Shown here one piece after another: positions 1 through 15,840 of a stretch of DNA of 17,500 nt (position 1 is its first letter; every line of letters begins with the position of its first letter). The stretch spans positions 9,417,538 to 9,435,037 of the forward strand of contig CM022667.1 in assembly GCA_012295275.1 (NCBI GenBank), read 5' to 3'. A program made the translations under genes and the position numbers. A model generated the notes under the pieces. The model ran no database searches. It worked only from the letters and a program-made list of their open reading frames with translations, and was not told the DNA's origin. This DNA is from Chrysomallon squamiferum. Lineage: Eukaryota; Mollusca; Gastropoda; Neomphalida; Peltospiridae.

Positions 1-60
1 CATACATCTTTTACTAATAGGAAAGAAGAAAGAGTGAAAAAGATAATTAATTAATTAATT

Positions 61-195
61 AACACACACACACACACACACATACACATATACATACATA
101 TACGAAATAAATAACAAAAAATAAAATAAACAAATAAACAAACAAACAAATAAACAAACAAACAAATAAAACAAACAAACAAATAAATAAAATAG
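61..195. repeat. (CA)n and A-rich AAAC/AAAT microsatellites
   Basis: A short (AC)n run at 62-82 is followed by an A-rich tract built from AAAC, AAAT and AAATAAAC steps to about 195. The long apparent reading frame on the minus strand here is only the translation of these repeats. I see no gene in the first 310 bases. Confidence 0.85.
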
Positions 196-310
196 GATTT
201 CTTGTCGTTGCATCTGTTTCTGACATTGTCGTCGTCGTAGTTGTTGTTAATGTTACATAAATATCGAATACAACCAAACCAAGAACGCCACGAATAATAG
301 TATTTAGTCT

Positions 311-1219
311 AACAGTCGGAATCATTAACCTTAACAGTAATAACAATCAGAATTATTTACCATAACAGTAAGAACAATAAGAATCATTTACCATAACAGT
401 AAGAACAATCAGAATCATTTACCATAACAGTAAGAACGATAAGAATCATTTACCATAACAGTAAGAACAATCAGAATCATTTACCATAACAGTAAGAAAA
501 ATCAGAATTATTTACCATAACAGTAATAACAATCAGAATTATTTACCATAACAGTAAGAACAATCAGAATCATTTGCAATAACAGTAAGAACAATAAGAA
601 TCATTTACAATAACAGTAAGAACGATAAGAATCATTTACAATAACAGTAAGAACAATAAGAATCATTTACAATAACAGTAAGAACAGTCAGAATCATTTA
701 CCATAACAGTAAGAACAATCAGAATCATTTAGCGTAACAGTAAGAACAGTCAGAATCATTTACCATAACAGTAAGAACAATCAGAATCATTTAGCATAAC
801 AGTAAGAACAATCAGAATTCATTTACCATAACAGTAAGAACAATAAGAATCATTTACCATAACAGTAAGAATAAGAAGAATCATTTACCATAACAGTAAG
901 AACAATCAGAATTATTTACCATAACAGAAAGAACAATAAGAATGATTTACCATAACAGTAAGAATAAGAATAATCATTTACCATGACAGTAAGAACAATC
1001 AGAACCATTAACCATAACAGTAAGAACAATCAGAATCATTAACCATAACAGTAAGAACAATCAGAATCATTAACCATAACAGTTAGAACAATCAGAATCA
1101 TTAACCATGACAGTAAGAACAATCAGAATCATTTACAATGACAGAAAGAACGATCAGAATCATTAACCATGACAGTAATAACAGTCAGAATCATTAACCA
1201 AGACAGTAAGAACAATGAG
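311..1219. repeat. 31-bp minisatellite, about 29 tandem copies
   Basis: Roughly 29 head-to-tail copies of a 31-bp unit with core ACCATAACAGTAAGAACAAT fill this stretch. Copies differ mostly by substitutions (ACCATAAC/ACAATAAC/AGCATAAC, CAATCAG/CAATAAG/CAGTCAG). Variant copies partly alternate, hinting at a 62-bp higher-order unit in places, and the last copies share ATTAACC instead of ATTTACC. No copy encodes anything convincing. The array ends before a short unique stretch that leads to a poly-T tract. Confidence 0.95.
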
Positions 1220-1444
1220 AAATGTAAGAGTAGCAGCGTGACGACTACGTCATCACCTGCAACTCACCGCGTGTAGTTAAACGTTACAACAAAGACAACA
1301 AAATAAGCTCGAAATAATCGAAATAATCGAAATAATGAATTGATGAATTTTGCATTATTTGATCCGCGCACCAACTCGACCATGTGATTCCATTTTGGCG
1401 CTGTTACTTTATCTGATTTTGTACTTCGTTTTTGGGGGTTTTTT

Positions 1445-1476
<32 letters not shown>

Positions 1477-2018
1477 TTTTTTATTCACCTTTCAATGTCT
1501 TTGCGTCCACGTCAATATGAGAATGGAATAAAATATTAAAGTTTTCATTGCTTAAATCATATTTACGTACATTCCATTTTCACGATAACATATTATATTA
1601 AATTTCATTGACAATCCTCTGAATGATTTTATATACTGATATTCTAATTTTTCAGCGTTTAAATTATTAACAAATGCAAAAGTCTGTTTTAAGAAATATT
1701 AACTGGTACTTTCCGAATTGTTAAACAATCTATTAATGTTTAACATCTCTGTCAAAAAAAATAATAATAAAAAAGTTTACACAAAGGGTCTTTTCAAACG
1801 AATCTCTAACATTTTTCGCTATGCACAGTTCAAATCAAAGCGTATTCTAATTTCACACAAATATTCGTATTTCACAGTTCTGAGAACTCTGTCAATATTT
1901 GACATGTTCAGCAACAAACCAGATATAGTCATCATCATGTCCAGTCTCGTTTCATTCAAAAACATAACAAATACCATTATTAAAATATCAAAAAATGATT
2001 ACGTGTTTTCTGTGGGTC
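1220..2018. other. AT-rich intergenic DNA with poly-T tract
   Basis: After the minisatellite comes about 210 bp of less AT-rich unique DNA, then an interrupted poly-T tract at about 1440-1482. On the minus strand this is a poly-A tract and could be the tail of an old retroposed copy, but no body of such an element is recognisable. From 1483 to 2018 the DNA is AT-rich and unique and forms the upstream region of the lectin gene. An open frame at 1718-2107 runs over the TATA box, starts only at TTG and resembles nothing I know, so I do not call it a gene. Confidence 0.6.
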
Positions 2019-2026
2019 TATATAAA
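2019..2026 (+). promoter_or_regulatory. TATA box of the lectin gene
   Basis: TATATAAA lies 78 bases upstream of the lectin start codon, a natural place for a TATA box with transcription starting near 2045-2055 and a short leader. Two small upstream open frames fall near that start: ATG-TAG at 2044-2049 and a six-codon frame at 2053-2073. Whether they are transcribed depends on the true start site. Confidence 0.5.
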
Positions 2027-2103
2027 CTGTATGCTTTCAGGAGATGTAGGAGATGTTTAATTGTTGCGTTTAGGATTGTAGTAAACACGTTTTCTATTGA
2101 AAT

Positions 2104-4791
<2,688 letters not shown>

Positions 4792-4882
4792 TCTAGCGGC
4801 TTACAAGCAGTGTAAACAGCATGAGACTTTAAAAATGAGCTCGTTTTGGACTAACCTGTGCTTTTAACGCGATGTACAAATA

Positions 4883-5566
4883 CAGCGGTACCTGTCTTTA
4901 ACGGTCCCAGAGATATACGGACACTTTTCCGAGTCCCGATTGTTTTTAAGTGGATGTGTGCCTTGTATTAGGGGCACCTTCTGAACACGGACACGGACAA
5001 CATTTTGTTTCTTATTATTCCACTGGTAAAGCAGATACCCGTTTGGATTTTTTTTTTCTCTAAAATAAATAATGTTATTGTCGTACGGCAGCTGTCTGTA
5101 TACGAGTTTTAAAAAAAAATTACCGTCGTCGTTTTTCGAATCACAAGAACCCGCGGACTGCAAATTTCAAAACGCTTGCAGATAACTGTGATAAATCAAT
5201 CATTCGACATCATTCTGTGCGTATTCGTGTTTTGCGGCTGGCAGAAGTCGGAGTTTTATTTCGCTTTCAGACGCAATATTTTGTGAAAACGTAAACGTAC
5301 CTTACGCCTCTTATGACTTTTATCACGTCGCAAAATATGTGTTTTATTTACATCCAGCACTGAACTGAGGGTGTCTGCAGCTGGGTTAGGGATCATTCGC
5401 GACGACGGCGTGTTTGTCGTTGTTTCTTCGTGTGATGGATGTGAATAAAGATTGTAAACATGTTCGGAAAAAGAAATTCTGTGTGTACTTTTTGTTCCTC
5501 CGATGAAGGGACAACCTGCAATTTAGGGACACTTTTGCTCGTGTCCGTACAAGACAGGTACCACTG
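4883..5566. mobile_element. Pogo/Tigger-like MITE (non-autonomous DNA transposon)
   Basis: The left end CAGCGGTACCTGTCTT (4883-4898) matches the reverse complement of the right end (5551-5566) at 15 of 16 positions. Both ends are flanked by TA (4881-4882 and 5567-5568), the target duplication of Tc1/mariner/pogo elements. The CAGTGGTACC-type terminus resembles pogo/Tigger ends as I know them. The 684-bp interior has no transposase frame, so it is non-autonomous. ACGGACAC-like subterminal motifs recur in inverted orientation near both ends. It sits 91 bp after the lectin stop codon. Confidence 0.78.
5444..5449 (+). terminator. Polyadenylation signal likely used by the lectin mRNA
   Basis: AATAAA is followed about 30 bases later by a GT/T-rich stretch (GTGTGTACTTTTTGTT from 5481), the usual downstream element. 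An alternative AATAAA lies at 5064-5069, with a weaker downstream context. Neither AATAAA nor ATTAAA occurs between the stop codon (4791) and the MITE, so both candidates lie within the transposon. Confidence 0.5.
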
Positions 5567-5807
5567 TACTCAAATTGCACTTAGTCTGCCTTGATATTTT
5601 AATTTTTTAATTTTTTTTTTATTTATTTAGTTGTTGTCGTTTTTTTTTTTTTTACATTCATCCTTTGCTAATAATAAAATTTTAGAGCATGCTGAACGTA
5701 CACGTAGTTTTCCTTTTTTATTTAATTTTAAAAATAAAGTGTGATAAACTCTGTACTCTTTGAATATATTACACTTATACATATACATTGATACATACAT
5801 ACATTCA

Positions 5808-5839
<32 letters not shown>

Positions 5840-6242
5840 ACTTTACTAACAACAACAGCAATAATAATAATCATCATAATAATAATAATAATGGACGTAA
5901 CTCTGACAGTTACCTTAAGTCGGTGTTGAAAGGAGTTGTCTCCCCTAATACACGTTTTTTTGGTATTACCGCTGGTATAATGTTTTGTGATAATTTCAGC
6001 GTGTTTTTATTAAAATAGCATTAAAATACCCAGAAACATCATTACAAACCTGACTGACGATTTCATACTCGTTTGATCAGCATGTCAAAGCAGAATATAT
6101 AAAATAAAGCGATTATAGTTCATTCATGCCTTTACTTATTTATTTATTTGTTATTTATTAATGTTGTCGTTGTTGTTGTTACTGTATTTTTTGTTTGTTG
6201 GGTTTTTTTTAATTCTTTAATTAACTGTTTTATGTATATGTA

Positions 6243-6370
6243 GCTGTGTGTGTTTGTGTGTGTGCGTGCGTGCGTGTGAGTGGGTGTGTGTGTGTTTGTG
6301 TGTGTTTGTGTGTGAGCGTGAGTGCGTGTGAGTGTGTGTGTGTGCGTGCGTGTGTGTGTGTGTTTGTGTG
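6243..6370. repeat. Imperfect (GT)n microsatellite
   Basis: Dominantly GT with GC, TT and GA interruptions, suggesting an older array than the pure CT runs elsewhere. The His/Thr-rich frames on the minus strand are repeat translations. Confidence 0.93.
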
Positions 6371-6920
6371 GTGAAACGAAAGATGAAATGACTGTAGACA
6401 TTCTGGGCAGACATACACACGAACATACAGGAAGATGGACGAACAAAAAGATAAATAAAGTGTTAGACATTAGTCATTCACAGGTAAAAGAAACAAAATC
6501 AATGAACCAATACCGTACAGAAACAGAAACACACACACAGACACACACAGACATTTTTAAAAAAAAACAAGCCTTCCCCATTTACTTCCGTATAACAAGA
6601 AAAGAGGATGTTTAATATCACAACAGTGTATAAAATATATTTGTATTTAATGTATGGTTTCCAGATACCCCGTCAGATAAAAATAAATTAAGGCACGCGC
6701 CACAGTTAAATATTTATTTTAGTACGCTACATTGGTTGTATTGTTTTGTGGTCTCTTTACGTAGGGCAAAAGTAAAATAGAAGAGTTTCCACATTGATTT
6801 GTCTGTCTACAAATTGTGGTACAAAGGTTTTTTCGATCTTCGGATTTAAGAACTGTACAGAGCGATATCATATACAAAGAAATAATTTTATTTTATTGTA
6901 ATTTGTTTTGTTTTATTCTG

Positions 6921-6921
6921 T

Positions 6922-6980
<59 letters not shown>
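6921..6980. repeat. (TTTA)15 microsatellite
   Basis: Sixty bases of pure TTTA. It is followed by AT-rich unique DNA and then by the trinucleotide tract at 7017-7193. Confidence 0.97.
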
Positions 6981-6981
<1 letters not shown>

Positions 6982-7016
6982 TTTAACTACCAATGTATTA
7001 CTAATACTAAGTTGTG

Positions 7017-7193
7017 GCTGTAGTAGTAGCAGCAGCAGTAGTGGTAGTAGTGGTAGTAGTAGTAATAGTTGCAGCAGCAGTAGTAATAGTAGAAGTAGTA
7101 GTACCAGTAGTAATTGTAGAAGATGTAGAAGTAGCAATAGCAGTAATAGTAGAAGTAGCAGTAGTAGCAGTAGTAGTGGTGGTGGTAGATGTA
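7017..7193. repeat. Imperfect GTA/GCA/GGT trinucleotide tract
   Basis: Triplets AGT, AGC, AAT, AGA and GGT keep strict register over about 175 bases. This gives Ser-rich or Val/Ala-rich open frames with no flanking exon structure. It is best read as a decayed trinucleotide repeat rather than coding sequence. Confidence 0.85.
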
Positions 7194-7639
7194 GCAGTCC
7201 TTTTTGTTATCGTTGTTGTTGCAGCATTTTACTTTAGTTTTCTATTTCTATCAAAAAAATAAAAATTTAAAATTGTACGTACTAATCAACTCAAGCCTGA
7301 AATAATTCATAAACTGAGTTTAGCGAACTGCCAGCCATTTTTAAATCAGCCGGTATTAGTGCCAAAAATAAAAGTTTTTTGTACAGTGATCATATCAGAG
7401 AAAATAGTCTTCATTTTACTTTTACATGGATTAGCAACAATCGGTAACTAGTATGCACCTTCTCGTACACAGGAGAACAGATAAAACGAGATCTTTCGCA
7501 AAAACGGAACACTTGCCGGATCGGGAAATTATAACTACAAGCAAAGCAAACCGTTGGAGAACTCAGAAAAAAAAGAAAAAAAAAAGCGATCATCTTTGAT
7601 CTAGCAAGTACCACTGCACTCTGAGTGCCGTTATTCAAC

Positions 7640-8200
7640 AAGCACAGGACGGTTTATTATTCATAACAATTTCAACCCTGTCGACAAGAAGTGAAACCCT
7701 TGTATACACGTGCATTTCACGCCACCAAAGGTCGATAATCGGTCGGTAACGAAGCAGCCACGTGTTAAATCACGCAGATCAAAAGAACTCGTTAAAACTC
7801 GCTTTTCATCCCGAGCCGCGGGTCTGGAAGGGGAACCGACAGTTTCAAGATGGCTGCGCAAGTTTAGAGACCCGTTTTGCTTATCTGCGTCCTCTTCGCG
7901 ATGAATCCCGCCATTGTATTTGAAAGAAGCAGAAGACGATTAATTAGCGCCACCTATACGTCTGCTCATCTCGAGACGGGTCGCGTGCACCGTCTTAGAC
8001 AGCTGTTGGTTTCAAGTGAGGCACGGCGTGTTCAAAGTAACGGTCGAATTGGCCAAGTGCTACTGAAGGGAGAATGCACGTGCAGGATTATTACACACAT
8101 CCCACGCGCCACTACTGACAGCTTTAACGTTTGGTTAATACAGAGACGTTTTCTTGTTCCTTTTAATTCTTGTGTTCGAGTGAATTAAGTCAGGTATTCT
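7640..8200. promoter_or_regulatory. CpG-bearing unique region, candidate distal regulatory DNA of the Snail gene
   Basis: This stretch is clearly less AT-rich than its surroundings and contains many CpG steps, unlike the repeats on both sides. It includes CACGTG-type and CAGCTG E-boxes, an AAGATGGC motif like a YY1 site near 7848, and GATTAATTAGCG, a homeodomain-type site. Open frames of about 65-100 codons cover parts of it on both strands, but none shows a known domain or a donor-acceptor pair. I infer an enhancer or upstream promoter; an unrecognised exon cannot be excluded. Confidence 0.4.
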
Positions 8201-8280
8201 GGAAATGTCGACAACAGTGAAATTCCTAAAGACATTTTTTTCTTGAGAGAGCGTTAGTCTTAAATCAGAGACGCATAAAC

Positions 8281-8285
<5 letters not shown>

Positions 8286-8369
<84 letters not shown>

Positions 8370-8424
8370 CCTCCCTCCCTCCCTCCCTCTCTCTCTCTCT
8401 ATCTCTTTCTCTCTCTCTCTCTCT
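8286..8424. repeat. (CT)n/(CCTC)n microsatellite
   Basis: A CT run at about 8286-8366, then CTCC steps, then CT again to 8424, followed by a short CTAT run. All pyrimidine on the + strand. Confidence 0.95.
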
Positions 8425-8565
8425 GTTACTTCATCTATCTATCTATCTACCTGAATATATAGATATATAAACTCATGTACTCATGAATTACAGTAAAAGA
8501 AGTTTATTTATTTATTTATGTATGTATGTATTTGTTTGTTTGCTTATATACATATTTCTCTCAGG

Positions 8566-8568
<3 letters not shown>

Positions 8569-8647
<79 letters not shown>
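8569..8647. repeat. (GA)39 microsatellite
   Basis: A pure GA run, the inverse complement of the CT array about 145 bp upstream. Confidence 0.97.
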
Positions 8648-8649
<2 letters not shown>

Positions 8650-8799
8650 ACTATACACTTAACATCCACTTTCAGTAAACAAATAATAAACCCATCAAAA
8701 TCTCACAGCCTCTGTACAAAAGAAAATGCCAGTATAATTAAAGAGAATTGCCAGTATAATTAAACTGAAGAAATTTTCCACTGATAAAACAAAACAAAA

Positions 8800-9300
8800 A
8801 AAATCCTTAATGATTAAACGAGTGCGAGTGACTTGGTCCCCGGACAAACAGCCACATGCAAACTTTGACGTCTGCTGCAAAGTAAACATGTGTACGGCTA
8901 CCGGTGACATTTGCCATTCGATTCTCTCTGCCTGTCACTTGCAAGATCCCGGGGGACGTTTGACCCTTAATGATCTGCTCCATTACACGCCCGTATCTTC
9001 AAGACTCTCTTTCCCCAACCTCGGTAGGAATTGCTAGTCGGGCGCTGCGAAGCAAATAGGTTTTAGCGCTGCACAGCAGACGCAGATAACATGTACGTCG
9101 TTTTCGGAAAGCGGCACCTGTTGGTGTCAGATTGGGCGCGTGCTGTGTGACGTAGGCAAGTGGGTTGTGACGAACGATCAATAGCGCGGCACCTGATTGG
9201 ATGGTGCCTGTTGGTCCGTGTTGTTATTGGCTACGCGAAAGTCTTCGAGTTTTTGCAGGCAGGAATATTAACGTCGCGTTAAAAACGATAACTTTCCGAC
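8800..9300 (+). promoter_or_regulatory. Candidate proximal promoter of the Snail-family gene
   Basis: A less AT-rich, CpG-bearing stretch directly upstream of the SNAG exon. It contains two CACCTG E-boxes (9115-9120 and 9190-9195) and three ATTGG inverted CCAAT boxes (9131-9135, 9196-9200, 9226-9230). There is also a TGACGT half-CRE at 9148-9153 and a GTAAACA forkhead-type site near 8882. CCAAT boxes usually sit within about 200 bp of a start site, so transcription probably begins between about 9240 and 9350. An AT-only tract (9352-9450) separates this from the coding start and offers TATA-like sequence. Confidence 0.5.
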
Positions 9301-9351
9301 GCTTAACAGTAAATGATCTTGCAAGTGTTAAGGTGAATTGCACGGAAATTC

Positions 9352-9450
9352 AAAAAAAAAAAAATATATATATATAAATATATGTATATATATACAACTA
9401 TAATTAAACAAGAAAAAAAATATATAAATATATATATATATATATGTGTG
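9352..9450. repeat. Poly-A and (TA)n tract in the Snail leader
   Basis: Poly-A at 9352-9364 runs into TA and TAAATA steps, and a second A-run plus (TA)n follows to about 9445. It is largely self-complementary. It lies 60-160 bases before the start codon and probably belongs to the core promoter or the 5' UTR. Confidence 0.85.
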
Positions 9451-9513
9451 GGTTTTTTTGGTTTTGTTTTTTCAAGGAATTTCCGACAAAATTTGGTTTG
9501 GCAGTTTGTTGAA

Positions 9514-13602
<4,089 letters not shown>

Positions 13603-13605
<3 letters not shown>

Positions 13606-13746
13606 TGACGTAATAACATTGTTAAATCCGTAATGATGACGTAATAACATTGAGAATTCCGTAATGATGACGTCATAACATTGTTCAATCCGTAATGATG
13701 ACGTTATAATTGTTAAATCCATAATGATGTCGTCATAATTATTACC
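13603..13746 (+). repeat. 31-bp tandem repeat with CRE-like sites starting at the Snail stop codon
   Basis: Copies start at 13603, 13634, 13665 and 13696 (the last 29 bp), with a partial fifth from 13725. The unit begins TGATGACGTAATAACATTG. The first TGA is the stop codon, and the next codon is also TGA. The copies contain TGACGTAA twice, TGACGTCA once (13668-13675) and TGACGTTA once. Confidence 0.9.
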
Positions 13747-14040
13747 TTTTACATTATCTTTCTACACATACTGACTTATAAAATTATCAATATACAAGTA
13801 GTGATTTGATGAAAATGATGTCATCTTATTGTTTAAAACGACGTCATCAACATGAAATTTTTGAACATAAATATTTAATGTTTATACTGTGACGACATCT
13901 CTGGTCTAGATATGACGTGTATTTATTTGGGACCAAACGTGAAACATATCAAAATAAAATTATTATGTTTTACAAGCAAACGTATGAATAATGTGCTTCC
14001 AACTGTAATATAAATATTAAATAAATTATATTGAAATGAA
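13747..14040 (+). other. Probable 3' UTR of the Snail gene
   Basis: AT-rich unique DNA with further ACGTCA and TGACG motifs (about 13841, 13890 and 13911) continues the CRE-like theme. It ends among the AATAAA signals at 13953-13958 and 14020-14025. Confidence 0.5.
13953..13958 (+). terminator. Candidate polyadenylation signal of the Snail gene
   Basis: AATAAA about 350 bases after the stop codon, followed by TTATTATGTTTTAC. A second AATAAA at 14020-14025 is followed by a T/G-containing stretch and is an equally good choice. Confidence 0.45.
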
Positions 14041-14049
14041 GTATTTTGT

Positions 14050-14160
14050 TACGGGTATTATTGTTACTATTATTATTACTATTATTATTGTTGTTGATGA
14101 TGTTGCTGTTGTTGTAATTGTTACTATTATTATAATGATGATGAAGATGATGATGATGAC
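14050..14160. repeat. Mixed TTA/TTG/GAT trinucleotide tract
   Basis: TTA/ACT, TTG and GAT triplets in register, decayed from longer trinucleotide arrays. Confidence 0.8.
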
Positions 14161-14419
14161 ATTCATATGTGAACCAAAATAAAAATCAAACGTTCTGTTT
14201 TAATTTAAAAGAGAAAATATGGAAATACAGGATTTTCTTTATTACTATAAAACTTTTTATTTACTTAAAATTAACGAATAAAGAAAAATTAATAAATAAA
14301 CAAATAAATTTCATAGATACCTTCTTGACATTTGCTTTTAGCTTTTTAAAGCTTTATTTCGTATATTGTATATTCTTTCTTCTTTGTTTTTCTTTTTCCT
14401 TTCTTTTTTTTTTTTCACT

Positions 14420-14428
14420 TTATTATTA

Positions 14429-14481
<53 letters not shown>
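14420..14481. repeat. (TTA)n microsatellite
   Basis: About 20 TTA units with one ATC interruption, preceded by a T-rich pyrimidine tract from about 14370. The Tyr- and Asn-rich frames on the two strands are repeat translations. Confidence 0.93.
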
Positions 14482-14595
14482 TGATGGTGTTTTATTTTCG
14501 TTTTTACATCGTTTACCATTTGCTTTTAACCCCAGAATTAAAACAGGTATAGCAAAAACCTGTACACTAGAAAATTCCATTTGTTTAAAACAGTT

Positions 14596-14660
14596 ATCAT
14601 CATCATCATCATCATCATAATTATCATTATTATAATCATCTTCATCATTATCGTTATCGT
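14596..14660. repeat. (TCA)n microsatellite
   Basis: Eight TCA units at 14596-14619 followed by decayed TTA/TCA/CGT triplets to about 14660. Confidence 0.85.
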
Positions 14661-15251
14661 AATAATTTTTTCATTTAGTAAAAAAGAAAAATTATTGTTT
14701 TCCCGAATTTGTTAACATAGATTATTTTTAACTAAGATTAAAAAATAAAATAAATAAAAAATAAATAAATAAATAAAATAATTAAATAAATATAACCTTG
14801 ATTTTGTCTGTTTAAGTAAATAAAGTAAAAATACCGTTATAAATACAAAAGTAAAAATAAATTTTAAATAATTTCGAGAAAACTATTTTTTATTTTGGAA
14901 GATGACTAAATACTCAGATCTCAGACTTATAATTTCCACTTGCGTTTTCAGTTCACAATTCCATTTTTATAAAGTTAACTAGTTTTAGTTTATTAATGTT
15001 AATATCCCACAAAACAGACAGTACAGCTGATATTTTAAGAGATTAAATAAATCCTAATTTAATAATTAAAGAAAATAAAAATAATTAATTAATATATAAT
15101 TAAATGAATGAATGAAAGAATGATTAAAGAGAATATAAATAAATAAATAAATAAAATAAATAATAATAATAACAAATTTAAAATAATAATTTTAATAAGT
15201 AATCAAAAAGAAATAATAAAAAAAAATATAAATAAATAAATAAATAAATAA

Positions 15252-15287
<36 letters not shown>

Positions 15288-15840
15288 TAAATAAAATAAA
15301 TTAATTAATTAAAAATGAAAAACACATTTCGGTTTATCATTTTAACTAATGCAGAAATCGTTTTTATTTGCTTGTTTTGTAATATTTAATATTTTTAGTT
15401 AAACCCAGGAAAAAATCTCCATTTAGTAAATAAATTAAATGCAAAATTTTAATTTACATGCATAAGTTGAAATTTAAGCTATAAATTAATAATAATGTGT
15501 CTTGATTGAATAATATATCTAATTTTAATCATAAGAAAATACAAGACAATTATTTTAATTATAGCAGTTTATTGAAATTAAAAAAACAATATTATTTTTA
15601 CAGTTTGAAATGTAATGTTCAAATTTTTTTATGACATAAGTTCGAAAATAAAGTTTCCATTGAATGAATATTTATTTTCAACATGATAAAATTTTATAAA
15701 TAAATTTTGTTAATTAATTTTTAAAAAAAAAGAAGAAAACATTATCTATACTTTCAGTTCGCTAGTCATTATTTAAAATTATAATATTATTGTTCTGTAT
15801 TAAAATTGTAAGTACAAACATAAAATATAAGTATTATTTT
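14661..15840. other. AT-rich intergenic DNA with AAAT repeats
   Basis: No gene is seen. AAAT/AATA tracts lie at about 14735-14790, 15130-15175 and 15228-15312, the last including about 11 AAT units. The rest is AT-rich unique DNA lacking open frames of interest. Confidence 0.75.

Larger units (their letters stand above)
5569..7383. other. AT-rich intergenic DNA with microsatellites
   Basis: No gene is recognised here. Contents include (CATA)n at about 5791-5838, (AAT/CAT)n at 5846-5893 and an imperfect (GT)n at 6243-6370. A pure (TTTA)15 lies at 6921-6980, and an imperfect GTA/GCA/GGT trinucleotide tract at about 7017-7193. Unique AT-rich pieces separate them. The long Ser- and Val-rich frames over 7014-7262 are translations of the trinucleotide tract. 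Confidence 0.8.

Noticed and set aside
311-1219. The minisatellite as a CRISPR array or a set of spacers
   Set aside because: Units are contiguous 31-bp copies with no unique spacers between repeats, and the setting is an animal genome.
4864-5163. A 99-residue minus-strand frame
   Set aside because: It lies almost wholly inside the MITE, with no transposase motif or known domain.
6908-7262. Overlapping Ser-rich and Val/Ala-rich open frames
   Set aside because: They are shifted translations of the same imperfect trinucleotide tract, with no splice or promoter context.
7661-8188. Three open frames of 64-103 codons on both strands in the CpG-bearing block
   Set aside because: They overlap each other on both strands, none has a recognised domain, and none has matching splice sites; non-coding regulatory DNA explains them better.
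8810-9181. Short open frames on both strands before the Snail gene
   Set aside because: They overlap the candidate promoter, carry no domain features and have no partner exon.
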